Source: Verrucomicrobiota bacterium
GTDB lineage: Bacteria > Verrucomicrobiota > Verrucomicrobiia > Limisphaerales > AV2
Assembly (NCBI GenBank): GCA_003219345.1
Contig: QHOP01000304.1
Location: 1-19,927, forward strand
DNA length: 19,927 nt
Direction of reading: 5' to 3'
This document shows positions 1 through 7,739 of the stretch, piece after piece. The first letter of the stretch is position 1, and every line of letters begins with the position of its first letter. The position numbers and the translations under genes are program-made. The notes under the pieces are model-generated. The model made no database searches, was not told the origin of the DNA, and saw only the letters and a list, made by a program, of their open reading frames with translations.

Positions 1-2
1 GG

Positions 3-133
3 AACTGGTCCGCGCTGGAATTAGAGTTCCCGCTAATCAAGCAGGACGGTGACTACCAACGAAAGGTTCTCGATTTCACTCAGCCTCGACACTCAGCGGG
101 CTGACGGCGGAGGAGTTGGACTTCATCATAAGA
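3..133 (+). pseudogene. Possible C-terminal remnant of an Eco57I-type restriction/methyltransferase protein
   Basis: The frame starting at base 3 reads NWSALELEFPLIKQ and then LDFTQPRHSAG before a stop at 111-113. One frame over, from base 101, it continues as LTAEELDFII. The join resembles the C-terminal tail of large Eco57I-type methyltransferase/restriction proteins, which often end in LT-EELDFIINYDIKYRM. The final NYDIKYRM part is missing here and the reading runs into unrelated sequence. The window edge cuts off everything upstream. A frame change plus loss of the end suggests decay. The family assignment comes from memory of a short tail and is weak. Confidence 0.28.
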
Positions 134-188
134 GGCGCCGGCCCGATTTTGGGCTGACACCACCGCGGTGATGCGCTATTTTCCCGCC

Positions 189-425
189 ATGAGCAAAGTC
201 GAGATTATCGAAGAACTGCCCAAGCTCACACCCGCGGAGCGCGAAGAAATCCGCCTCAAGCTGGCCGAATTGGACGGCAACGACTGGCTCGATGAGGACG
301 ATCCCCTCACGCCCGACGAAAAGGCGCTGCTCGACTCGCGCATCGCAGCGCACGAGAAGAATCCTGGAACTGCCATCCCGTGGGACGAATTTGAAGCTCG
401 CCTGAAACGGAGACTGGGTGAGTGA
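189..425 (+). CDS. Addiction module component (RelB-like antitoxin, PF09720/TIGR02574 type)
   Basis: This is a small acidic protein of 78 residues starting at ATG 189 (MSKVEIIEELPKLTPAER). Upstream in-frame GTG 168 and ATG 171 would add only MMRYFPA and look less natural. The pattern of an N-terminal helix with LTPAERE, a central W followed by acidic residues, then DPLTPDEKALLDSRI, NPGTAIPWDEFEARL and a basic end is that of the putative addiction module component family. Members act as antitoxins to ParE/RelE-type toxins encoded directly downstream. The next frame opens at GTG 422, overlapping this stop by four bases, and encodes the start of exactly such a toxin. The antitoxin looks complete while the toxin is truncated. 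Confidence 0.85.
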   Translation: MSKVEIIEELPKLTPAEREEIRLKLAELDGNDWLDEDDPLTPDEKALLDSRIAAHEKNPGTAIPWDEFEARLKRRLGE

Positions 426-493
426 ACTACCGGCTGGTGGTTCGCCCGGAGGTGGGTGCCGACCTGCTCGAAATCGAAGCATGGTATGGTTGA
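422..493 (+). pseudogene. Truncated ParE/RelE-family toxin
   Basis: Translation from GTG 422 gives NYRLVVRPEVGADLLEIEAW followed by Y, G and a TGA stop at 491-493. This is the canonical N-terminus of ParE/RelE plasmid-stabilisation toxins (beta strand, then helix with a W-Y pair), which normally run about 95-105 residues. Only 23 codons remain and no recognisable continuation was found in the other frames downstream. It overlaps the antitoxin stop by four bases (GTGA), the usual arrangement for such a pair. It is therefore a toxin remnant that cannot fold into the full domain. It was too short to stand out as an ORF. Confidence 0.75.
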
Positions 494-617
494 GAAGATT
501 AATTGATTCGAGCCCAAGGACTGAATCAGAACATCCAGAGATTGCGCTTCAGTGCCATCTCTGTTTTCTCTGTTGTCTCCTGTTCAATCACGGAATACTT
601 ACGGGCCAAAGAACGAT
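494..617. other. Intergenic stretch with CTCTGTT-rich degenerate repeat
   Basis: This spacer separates the broken toxin from the first amidohydrolase. Around 558-594 it has a pyrimidine-rich run in which TCTCTGTT-like units recur (CTCTGTTTTCTCTGTTGTC). Such runs are common between genes of this kind of genome. No clear promoter or Shine-Dalgarno sequence was seen. Confidence 0.4.
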
Positions 618-1502
618 GTGAATCCACGTGAGTTTTTCATCAACCCGGCTGACTACGGACTCCCCACGCGGGACGACCTGGTTGCCTACAGAATCTGGGA
701 CAATCACTTCCATGGCTTTGCAGCGAAGAACCCCGTCGAGCAGTACGAGAGAAATAACTTTTTCGTCGAGCGCATGGGCATCGAACGGTCCATCGCCCAG
801 GAGGTCGGCGGCACATTGGACGAGCCGTTTGCCCCATATCCATACGACGCGGAAATCCTCAGGATTCTGGAGCGGGATAAAGACCGCCTTTCCGGCCGCA
901 CGCCTATCGACCCGACTTATCCCGACGAAAGTTGCGCCAAGATCGAAAAATGGATCCGCGACGGTCCCTGCATCGGAATAAAATATCCTGGCAGCGACAA
1001 GAAGGGAGTAACCTGCAGTCATCCCAATAACGATCCGATCATGCGGCTCGCCGCGGAACTGGATGTGCATGTGTACGTCCATACCTGGCTCAAGGTTGGC
1101 GGAATGCCGCGGTTGCCTGGCGGTGGTAACGGTGAATCTGAATCGACGCCCATGGATTTGGCCAAGCTGGCGCAGAGGTTCCCCCAGGTGGCGATGATTT
1201 GCGGCCATTCCGGTGGTGACTGGGAGTTGGGCGTCCGAGCCGTTCGTCCGCACAAGAATGTCCTCTTGGAATTCGCAGGATCGGATCCACATTCCGGCAT
1301 GGTCGAGTATGCGATCCGGGAACTGGGTGTGGATCGGCTCGTGTGGGGCGGGCACGGCCCAAGCCGCAGTTATGCCACTGAGCTGGGCAAGGTTTTGGAT
1401 GCCGATATTTCAAAGGCCGATCGAATGAAAATCTTCGGTGGAAATCTCCGGCGAATTACCGCATCCATCTTCCGCAAAAAGGGTATGAAAATTGAGCCTT
1501 GA
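618..1502 (+). CDS. Amidohydrolase-2 family metal-dependent hydrolase (first of a pair)
   Basis: This is a 294-residue TIM-barrel amidohydrolase (PF04909 type) if it starts at GTG 618. An in-frame ATG at 552 would add a tail read from repeat-like sequence. Neither start has a good ribosome binding site. Visible metal-site features are the HxH pair in IWDNHFHGF (H30, H32), H155 in HVYVHTW and H197 in ICGHSGGDWE. The usual barrel-8 aspartate (GSD) is replaced in LVWGGHGPSR, where H246 sits in its place. The substrate is unknown; the family includes decarboxylases and lactone or amide hydrolases. No signal peptide is evident with this start, whereas its downstream neighbour carries a Tat signal. 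The stop codon lies within the region from which the next frame can start, so the two genes are probably cotranscribed. Confidence 0.8.
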   Translation: MNPREFFINPADYGLPTRDDLVAYRIWDNHFHGFAAKNPVEQYERNNFFVERMGIERSIAQEVGGTLDEPFAPYPYDAEILRILERDKDRLSGRTPIDPTYPDESCAKIEKWIRDGPCIGIKYPGSDKKGVTCSHPNNDPIMRLAAELDVHVYVHTWLKVGGMPRLPGGGNGESESTPMDLAKLAQRFPQVAMICGHSGGDWELGVRAVRPHKNVLLEFAGSDPHSGMVEYAIRELGVDRLVWGGHGPSRSYATELGKVLDADISKADRMKIFGGNLRRITASIFRKKGMKIEP

Positions 1503-1528
1503 TTGACCGACAGACATTTCGCTTACTC

Positions 1529-2470
1529 ATGCAACCCATCGATCGACGCAGTTTTCTGAAGAAATCCCTGGTAAGCGTGACTGCTGTTTCGCTCCGCGGC
1601 CATCAACCATTGGCGGCAGCGGCACAGACTGCGGCTCCCAACGCCCCGGCCGTCAGCTCCTCCCCGACCCCTGGAATCATCGACACCAATGTGAATCTGT
1701 TCAACTGGCCTTTCCGCGCGTTGAAATACCGCGACACCCAGGCCCTGGTAGCAAAACTCAAGAAACATCGGGTCATCGAGGCTTGGGCCGGCAGTTTCGA
1801 GGCGCTGCTCGCCAAAGATATGAATGGGGTCAATGCGCGCCTGGCGGCCGAATGCCTGGAGCATGGACCGGGCTTTTTGATTCCGTTTGGTAGCATCAAC
1901 CTGGCCTGGCCGGATTGGCAAGAGGACGTCCGGCGCTGTCATGAGGTTCACCAAATGCCGGGCATTCGGATTTATCCCGGCTATCAGCCATTCGATCTGG
2001 ACCATCCCGGGATGGAGAGTCTAATGAGAATGATCGCGGAACGCGGTCTGATTCTTCAGGTGGTCTTCGGCATGGAGGACCTGCGGGTGCACCATCCCAT
2101 TATCAACGTCGGCCCGGTCACTTTCGCCCCGTTGTTGAAGGCGGTGCAGAGTACGCCGAACGCGAAAGTTGAGTTGCTGCATTTCTCCGGTTCGAGCCAG
2201 GGCGAAGACCTGTCGCTATTCATGACGAAGACCAACACGGTCATGGATATTTCGCGACTTGAAGGAAATGGCGCAGTGGGTCGAATGATCGGCACGGTCC
2301 AAGGATTGCCCTCGGCGCGCGTGCCCGTCGATCGGATCGTCTTCGGTTCCCATGCCCCATACTTTCCGGTGGAAACAGCCATCTTAAAATTGATTGAGTC
2401 GCCGCTCGACGTCCAACAACTTCAGGCCATCATGCAGAGCAATGCCCGGCGGTTGCTACCACGGGCATGA
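1529..2470 (+). CDS. Tat-exported amidohydrolase-like protein (second of a pair)
   Basis: The protein is 313 residues from ATG 1529. A TTG at 1499 in the same frame overlaps the upstream gene, but it would put ten residues ahead of the signal. The N-terminus DRRSFLKKSLVSVTAV is a twin-arginine signal (R6-R7), followed by an Ala/Pro-rich linker to about residue 47. The barrel begins IIDTNVNLFNWPFR, where an active family member would have D-x-H-x-H. Both metal histidines are therefore Asn (NVN). The terminal strand reads IVFGSHAPYF, with H in place of the catalytic Asp. The tail SNARRLL matches the family's usual end. The protein may use another metal site or be a non-catalytic barrel. The substrate is unknown. 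It is probably translated from the same transcript as the upstream amidohydrolase. Confidence 0.8.
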   Translation: MQPIDRRSFLKKSLVSVTAVSLRGHQPLAAAAQTAAPNAPAVSSSPTPGIIDTNVNLFNWPFRALKYRDTQALVAKLKKHRVIEAWAGSFEALLAKDMNGVNARLAAECLEHGPGFLIPFGSINLAWPDWQEDVRRCHEVHQMPGIRIYPGYQPFDLDHPGMESLMRMIAERGLILQVVFGMEDLRVHHPIINVGPVTFAPLLKAVQSTPNAKVELLHFSGSSQGEDLSLFMTKTNTVMDISRLEGNGAVGRMIGTVQGLPSARVPVDRIVFGSHAPYFPVETAILKLIESPLDVQQLQAIMQSNARRLLPRA

Positions 2471-2614
2471 TGCCGGCGTGGCCGCCATCTGACGACTCCT
2501 GCTACCGGCTGGAAGCACCTGCTTTTGGACACTGCCCTGAGCGTAGAACAATTCCCTTCCAATGAGCCCGGAAGGATCAACTTCAAATCGCGCGCTCCGG
2601 CATTTGCCGTTTAG

Positions 2615-2914
2615 TTAGCCGCCCGCCATGGCCCCCACAATCAGAAAGGGCTCCGCGCCGCTCATGACCGCTTCGGGCAACCGGGTCTCTGGCGGTTCGA
2701 GGGACAGGTCTTCTTTGCAGGCAAAGAATCTGACGAATGGCCGGCGCTTCAACGTGCCATGGTCGCGGATAGTCCCGCGCAGCACCGGATAGCGTGCTTC
2801 GAGTGCGTCGAGCACTGAGCGCAGCGTAGCCGGGCTCGCAACCTCCAGCTGTACCTCGCCGTCAACGCGCGCCAACGTCCGTAAGTGATATGGCAGCACT
2901 ATGCGGATCATCAT
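2615..2914 (-). CDS. MoaD/ThiS-family ubiquitin-like protein
   Basis: This is a 99-residue protein with start codons at 2914 or 2911 (MMIRIVLPYHLRTLARV). It has the beta-grasp layout of MoaD/ThiS proteins: a first strand, an acidic second strand (GEVQLEV), the helix TLRSVLDALEARYPVL, and a C-terminus FLIVGAMAGG. The terminal Gly-Gly is the residue pair that is adenylated and turned into a thiocarboxylate in sulfur-carrier members, so the tail looks functional. Genes of this type often sit directly after a BNR-repeat propeller gene, as here, but the role of that pair is unknown. A repeat element of about 230 bases separates it from the propeller gene, and no Shine-Dalgarno is visible. Its original translational coupling may be lost. 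Confidence 0.8.
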   Translation of the reverse strand: MMIRIVLPYHLRTLARVDGEVQLEVASPATLRSVLDALEARYPVLRGTIRDHGTLKRRPFVRFFACKEDLSLEPPETRLPEAVMSGAEPFLIVGAMAGG

Positions 2915-2939
2915 AAAATCCGAATTCCAAATTCTCGAA

Positions 2940-3178
2940 GTCCGAAAAAAGTCCGAAATCCAAAGTTTAACGGCCTGTCGAAAAAGTAGCAGCCGACGTG
3001 AGGAGGCTCTGATTCTTTCTTTTCGTCCCAAAGAAATCTGAGCCTCGTTACCTCGGCGGCTACACAAGAAGGAGTTTTTAAACGGGCTGTTAACGCCCAC
3101 CGTGGCACTGGCGTGAAATGCTCGGGATTTCCGCGCTGTCGAATCCGAAGCTTTTGGATTTCGGGCTTCGGATTTCCT
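2940..3178. repeat. Nested inverted-repeat element (MITE-like)
   Basis: The gap between the propeller and MoaD genes holds two nested inverted repeats. The outer arms are CCGAAATCCAAAG (about 2953-2965) and CTTTTGGATTTCGG (about 3151-3164), each next to runs of TCCGAA-type units. The inner arms at 2986-3012 and 3037-3063 each span 27 bases and match in reverse complement at most positions (cores GACGTGAGGAGGCTC and GAGCCTCGTTACCTC). The loop is rich in CTTTCTTTT. There is no coding content. A related pair of arms recurs at 19623-19695. The exact ends are uncertain. Confidence 0.6.
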
Positions 3179-3191
3179 TCGGTTTTCGCAC

Positions 3192-4282
3192 TCACGGTAG
3201 CGTTTGAACCTCGACCGACAACACAGCCGGCAGGTCGCGGACGATGGGATTCCACGTGTCGCCGCTGCTGGCAGAGGCATAGACCTGCCCGCCGGTCGTG
3301 CCGAAATACACGCCGCACGGCTCGAGCGAGTCAACGGCCATCGCGTCGCGCAGCACGTTGACGTAACAATCCTTCTGCGGCAGGCCTTTCGTGAGCGCTT
3401 CCCATTCGTTTCCGCCGGTCTTGCTGCGATACACGCGCAGCTTCCCGTCCGGCGGAAAATGTTCGGAATCGCTCTTGATGGGAACCACGTAGATGGTTTC
3501 CGGTTCGTGCGCGTGAACGTCAATCGGGAAGCCGAAGTCGGTCGGCAGATTGCCGCTGACCTCGCGCCACTGTTCGCCAGCGTTGTCGGTGCGCAGCACG
3601 TCCCAGTGTTTCTGCATGAACAACACGTCCGGGCGCGATGGGTGCATGGCAATGCGATGAACGCAATGTCCGACTTCGACATCCGGGTCGGGAAGTTCGT
3701 ATTGCGACTTCAGTCCGCGGTTCACCGGTTTCCAGGTTTTGCCGCCGTCATCAGTGCGGAAGGCGCCTGCCGCCGAGATGGCGATGAAAATCCGGTTCGC
3801 GTTCTTCGGATCGAGAAGGATCGTATGCACGGCCATGCCGCCCGCGCCGGGTTGCCAGAGATGGCCTTTGGCACTGCGCAGCCCCGAAAGCTCCTTCCAC
3901 GTTTTTCCGCCGTCGGTTGTCTTGAAAATCGCTGCGTCTTCCACGCCGGCATAGACTGTGTCCGGATCGCTCAGGGACGGCTCGAGATGCCAGACGCGCT
4001 TGAATTCCCACGGATGCTGCGTGCCGTCGTACCACTTGTGCGTACCCACTTTGCCTTCATAGACGAACTTGTTGCTTTCGCCTTTGGGCGCGCCATCGGG
4101 GCCGGCCAACTCCTCGGGGCGGCTGCCGGGTGCCTCCCAGGTCTTGCCGCCATCGTTGGAGCGTTGGATTACCTGGCCGAACCAACCGCTCGTCTGCGAC
4201 GCGTAGATGCGGTTCGGCTCAGCGGGCGAGTCAGGATGAACGCGCCCTTCTTTGTTCCAACCAAGACTCTCACTTTGCTCAT
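3192..4282 (-). pseudogene. BNR/Asp-box beta-propeller protein, frameshifted near its 5' end
   Basis: From ATG 4282, preceded by AGGAG at 4289-4293, the gene reads MSKVRVLVGTKKGAFILT, the classic start of sialidase-like BNR repeat proteins. That frame then meets TAA at 4169-4171. In another frame the family sequence resumes with DSPAEPNRIYASQTSGWFGQ and stays open to the TGA at 3192. About 25 residues expected between the two blocks are missing, so a deletion of roughly 75-80 bases that is not a multiple of three occurred near 4225-4240. The remainder carries several Asp boxes (TTDGGKTWKEL, TDDGGKTWKPV, TDNAGEQWREV, ASSGDTWNP). No signal peptide is present. Family members are often labelled exo-alpha-sialidase, but their activity is unproven. 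An assembly error cannot explain the missing 25 residues, though the raw data should be checked. Confidence 0.8.
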
Positions 4283-4288
4283 TTTGTT

Positions 4289-4293
4289 CTCCT
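4289..4293 (-). promoter_or_regulatory. Ribosome binding site that fixes the propeller gene start
   Basis: AGGAG on the minus strand lies six bases before ATG 4282. It supports 4282, rather than the in-frame Met at 4109, as the original start of the now frameshifted gene. Confidence 0.65.
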
Positions 4294-4685
4294 ATTTCGC
4301 CTTGTGCGATTGATTGATCAATTTGCCCTTGACGTCATACATCCGCCATTCACCGAACTTTTTCCGCGTCGTATCTGCTCTCGTCCAGTTTCATCAGCGA
4401 ATTCACCCGGCTCGGCTCATTCGTTGCTCGTCAGAACATGCCGTTTTCATTGATACGACGAACGAGCCGACGCGTTCAGGACAACTTTCCGAAAAGTTTG
4501 CTGCGAACGCGGAAACCGTTTTAATCGAAACCGCTTGCGCACTCAATCAAAACCGGGTTCGACCACTGATTGGCGCTGATGAGCGCGGAATCCTTTCAAC
4601 GCAGAGACGTGGAGGCGCAAAGAATTTCAACCACGGATGAACACAGATGGACACGGATATTTCGGCTTTGGCAATCGGTTGAAGT
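4294..4685. other. Gene-free stretch with genome-type repeats
   Basis: No convincing gene was found in these 390 bases. The minus frame ending just before the propeller gene reads FGEWRMYDVKGKLINQ and then a stop, but I cannot assign it. From about 4560 the sequence turns into short repeat-like motifs (CGCAGAGACGTGGAGGCGCA near 4600, then the 10-base tandem at 4632-4661). Confidence 0.45.
4632..4661. repeat. 10-base tandem repeat, three units
   Basis: Units CACGGATGAA, CACAGATGGA and CACGGATATT follow each other without gaps. Similar CACGGATGAACACAGATGG-like runs occur between genes in many Verrucomicrobia and Planctomycetes (general knowledge, not searched). The repeat lies next to the broken end of the VOC gene fragment. 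Confidence 0.55.
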
Positions 4686-4898
4686 TTATTTGTCTTTGAG
4701 CCAGCCGCACTGCACCTCTTTGCCGCCGGCGGAGAGCTTTGTCCAAAACTTGTCCACCTCCGCCTGTGTCTTGCAGTTCACGACAAACGAGATGGCCTCG
4801 GTAAATTTGAAGTGCGGGCCGCCGTTAAGCGCCACGAATTCCAGTCCCTCAAGCCGGAATTCAACGGTCATGACCGAGCCATCTGGGATTCGCGGCCC
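4686..4898 (-). pseudogene. VOC-family (PhnB-like, PF06983) gene fragment
   Basis: The minus strand encodes GSVMTVEFRLEGLEFVALNG, then GPHFKFTEAISFVVNCKTQA and a final CGWLKDK before TAA at 4686-4688. This is the unmistakable middle of a PhnB-like VOC protein, normally about 140-160 residues. The first 45 or so residues are gone: the upstream frame runs IGPRIPD back to a TGA. The final third, normally starting YGLSWQ after WLKDK, is also absent. Both ends are therefore lost, the 3' end against repeat sequence and the 5' end against the DUF1592 gene's upstream region. It is a relic; no function is expected. Confidence 0.75.
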
Positions 4899-4976
4899 GA
4901 TTCAACGACGACCGGCAGGATGTTCGTTTTCGAGACTGCAACCGTTGCGTTGACTTCGTGCGGAGGCGGGATTTGA

Positions 4977-7634
4977 ATGATAAAGAGCCTTGTGAAATCG
5001 CGCCGTTTCAATGGCATGAGCGTATTGGCCCGGTCCAGCCTGCTCCTGGCTGTCACCGGACCGGTAATGGCCGGTGATGTACCCGTGGTCGTTCGCCAGT
5101 TCGTCGAAAAAAATTGTGTCGAGTGCCATGACACCGACACGAAGAAAGGGGAGCTGGACCTGACAGCGCTGAAGTTCGATCCCGCGAACGCCACGAACTT
5201 TTCCCGATGGGTGCTCGTGCACGACCGCGTCAGCAACGGCGAGATGCCCCCGAAGAAAAAGCCGCGACCTGAACCGGCGGACTTGGAGGCATTCACGAAA
5301 TCGTTATCTTCGTCGCTCGTGTCCGTCGAGCGGTCGCGCATCGCGAAAGAAGGCCGTGCGACGCGGCGCCGGCTCAACCGCTACGAATACGAGAACGCGT
5401 TGCGCGACCTGTTGCACGCGCCCTGGCTGCAGGTGCGCGATTCGTTGCCCGAAGACGGCGAGGCGGATCGTTTCAACAAGATCGGCGACGCGCTCGACGT
5501 GTCGCACGTGCAGATGGCGAGATATCTCGGCGCGGCGGACTACGCGTTGCGCCAGGCGATGGCGACCCAGGCCGAGCGGCCGGAGCCGAGAGTTAAACGC
5601 TACTACGCGCGCGACCAGCGCAGTTACACCGGTCCGATGAAGTTCAACGTGTTCAACACCGCGCCCGAACGCGCCACCTTCCCGGTACTCGGCTTCCAGG
5701 GACAGCCGGACGTGCGCAAAGGGGATGCGCCCATCGCCAGCACGAACGCGGAATTGCGGGAGCTGGAAGGTGTCGGCGTGGTGGCCAGCGCTTACGAACC
5801 GATTGAGCCGAAGTTCAATCAGTTCCGCGCGCCGGTCGCCGGCCATTACAAGCTGCGCTTCAACGCCTATTCCGTGTGGGTCGGACCCGGCGAGAGCAAC
5901 AAGTGGTTCATTCCGAACCTGGACGACATTTCCAAAGGCCGCCGCGATGAGCCGGTCACGATCACGGCCGAAACGCCGCCGCGTTTGCTCCGCCATCTCG
6001 GTGACTTCGACGTGACACCGGAGCCGGCCGTGCATGAACTGGATGCCTGGCTCCTGGCCGGCGAGATGATCCGGCCTGACGCGGGACGGTTGTTCCGTTC
6101 CCGGCCCGGCGCGGCCCGCTGGCAAAATCCGCTCGCGGAAAAAGACGGTCAACCCGGCGTGGTTTTCCGCTGGCTCGAAGTCGAAGGCCCGATCTACGAC
6201 CAATGGCCGCCCGCGGGACACAAACTGCTCTTCGGCGATCTGCCCATGGTGAATCGCGAGGCGGCGAAAGTTGACGAGGATTCCAGCAATACGAACCGGT
6301 TCGGTCAACGCCGATTCAAACCGGCGCCGGGCGTGGAGGTGATTTCAAAAAAACCGATGGCCGATGCCGAGCGATTGCTCCGGGAATTCGTCCGGCACGC
6401 TTATCGCCGCCCGACCGACGAGTCGGACGTGAAACGCTTTCTCCCCGTCGTGCGAAGCGCGTTAAAGAACGGAAACACGTTCACCGACTCCATGATCGCC
6501 GCCTACACTGCGGTGCTGTGTTCGCCCGAGTTCATTTATCTGGAAGAAAAACCCGGGCGGCTCGACGACTACGCCCTGGCGTCGCGCCTCGCCTTCTTCC
6601 TCTGGAACTCCCCGCCGGATGACCAGCTGCGCCGTTGCGCGGAAAAGAATGAATTGCACGAGCCCGACGTGTTGCGCGCGCAGACGGAACGGTTGCTGGC
6701 CGATTCGAAATCGCGTCGATTCGTGGATTCCTTCCTCGATTACTGGCTCGATCTTCGGAAAATTGTAGCCACCGCGCCCGACGCCAATTTGTATTCCGAC
6801 TATTACCTCGACGATTTGCTCACCGAATCCGCGCTGGAAGAAAGCCGGCTGTTCTTCAACGAATTGGTGCGCGATGATTTGCCCGCGCGCAACGTCGTCG
6901 CGTCCGACTTCGCGATGCTCAACGAACGGCTCGCCACGCACTACGGTTTGCCGCCGGTGCAGGGCGTGGCGCTGCGCCGGACGGCGTTGCCAACGGACAG
7001 CGTGCGGGGTGGATTCATGACGCAGGCCGCGGTGCTCAAAGTCACGGCCAACGGCACGACCACGTCACCGGTGGTGCGCGGCGCGTGGATCATGGAGCGC
7101 ATCCTCGGCCAGAAACCGCCGCCCCAGCCGGCGAGTGTGCCTGCCATCGATCCGGACATTCGCGGCGCGGTGACCATCCGCCAGCAACTCGACAAACATC
7201 GCACCCTGGAAACCTGCAACGCCTGCCACGCCAAGATTGATCCGGCGGGGTTCGCGCTGGAGAACTTTGATGTGATGGGCGGCTGGCGCGACCGCTATCG
7301 TTCGGAGGCCGAAGGCGAACTGGCGCGGGGCATCGCCAAAAGCGGACAGAAATTCGCGTTCCACTACGCGCTGCCCGTGGACGCCAGCGGTGAACTTCCC
7401 GACGGCCGGAAATTCCGCGACGTTCTCGAGCTGAAACAACTCCTGCTCACGAACGAAAAACAACTCGCCCGCAACCTGGCGAGGCAACTGGCGGTCTATG
7501 CCACCGGCGCGCCGATCCATTTCGCCGACCGCGAACCGATCGAGCAAATCCTGGAACGCGCCAGCTCCAGCCATTACGGCGTCCGCAGCCTCATTCACGA
7601 ACTGCTGCAGAGCGAATTGTTCCGGAACAAATGA
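4977..7634 (+). CDS. DUF1592 planctomycete-type cytochrome c domain protein
   Basis: This 885-residue secreted protein begins MIKSLVKSRRFNGMSVLARS with a hydrophobic signal ending about VMAG (residue 32). A second possible start is ATG 5016. Domains in order are PSCyt1 with a haem c motif CVECH (C47, C50, H51), DUF1587 at about 125-195 (RRLNRYEYENALRDLL), DUF1595 at about 460-525, DUF1592 at about 530-665, DUF1588 at about 650-745 (RGGFMTQAAVLKVTANG, then TTTSPVVRGAW), a second haem motif CNACH (C747-H751), and DUF1585 at about 795-885. The length is normal for the family. Such proteins are envelope multidomain cytochromes of unproven substrate and are usually encoded directly before a DUF1552 gene. 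Here that partner is about 4 kb away, with foreign-looking genes in between. Confidence 0.92.
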   Translation: MIKSLVKSRRFNGMSVLARSSLLLAVTGPVMAGDVPVVVRQFVEKNCVECHDTDTKKGELDLTALKFDPANATNFSRWVLVHDRVSNGEMPPKKKPRPEPADLEAFTKSLSSSLVSVERSRIAKEGRATRRRLNRYEYENALRDLLHAPWLQVRDSLPEDGEADRFNKIGDALDVSHVQMARYLGAADYALRQAMATQAERPEPRVKRYYARDQRSYTGPMKFNVFNTAPERATFPVLGFQGQPDVRKGDAPIASTNAELRELEGVGVVASAYEPIEPKFNQFRAPVAGHYKLRFNAYSVWVGPGESNKWFIPNLDDISKGRRDEPVTITAETPPRLLRHLGDFDVTPEPAVHELDAWLLAGEMIRPDAGRLFRSRPGAARWQNPLAEKDGQPGVVFRWLEVEGPIYDQWPPAGHKLLFGDLPMVNREAAKVDEDSSNTNRFGQRRFKPAPGVEVISKKPMADAERLLREFVRHAYRRPTDESDVKRFLPVVRSALKNGNTFTDSMIAAYTAVLCSPEFIYLEEKPGRLDDYALASRLAFFLWNSPPDDQLRRCAEKNELHEPDVLRAQTERLLADSKSRRFVDSFLDYWLDLRKIVATAPDANLYSDYYLDDLLTESALEESRLFFNELVRDDLPARNVVASDFAMLNERLATHYGLPPVQGVALRRTALPTDSVRGGFMTQAAVLKVTANGTTTSPVVRGAWIMERILGQKPPPQPASVPAIDPDIRGAVTIRQQLDKHRTLETCNACHAKIDPAGFALENFDVMGGWRDRYRSEAEGELARGIAKSGQKFAFHYALPVDASGELPDGRKFRDVLELKQLLLTNEKQLARNLARQLAVYATGAPIHFADREPIEQILERASSSHYGVRSLIHELLQSELFRNK

Positions 7635-7705
7635 CAGGGGTGTCCAGTAAAACGAACCTCGATCTCGTTCGGTTCGGTAACCCGCCAGATGCCAAAAATG
7701 CCCTG

Positions 7706-7739
7706 TTGCGTCCGCTGCTTGCGCGGCTACAATGTTCCC
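7706..7739 (+). promoter_or_regulatory. Probable promoter giving a leaderless transcript
   Basis: TTGCGT (7706-7711) and TACAAT (7728-7733) are separated by 16 bases. A transcription start about seven bases after the -10 box would fall on or next to ATG 7740, and no Shine-Dalgarno precedes that ATG. The first coiled-coil gene is therefore probably translated from a leaderless mRNA. Confidence 0.5.

Noticed and set aside
552..617. Longer N-terminus for the first amidohydrolase
   Set aside because: The added residues come from CTCTGTT-rich repeat-like sequence and show neither a signal peptide nor a ribosome binding site.
588..1355. 255-residue minus-strand open frame across the first amidohydrolase
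   Set aside because: It is antisense to a clear family member and has no recognisable motif; long antisense frames are expected at this GC content.
2615..3682. Single 355-residue protein joining the MoaD domain to upstream sequence
   Set aside because: Only the last 99 residues are MoaD-like. The rest is a shadow of the propeller gene and repeat sequence, so the start was placed at 2914.
3204..4313. 369-residue plus-strand open frame opposite the propeller gene
   Set aside because: The minus strand carries repeated Asp-box motifs; the plus frame is Arg/Ala/Val-rich shadow translation.
5304..6308. 334-residue minus-strand open frame inside the DUF1592 gene
   Set aside because: It is a shadow of a well supported gene, without domain signs.
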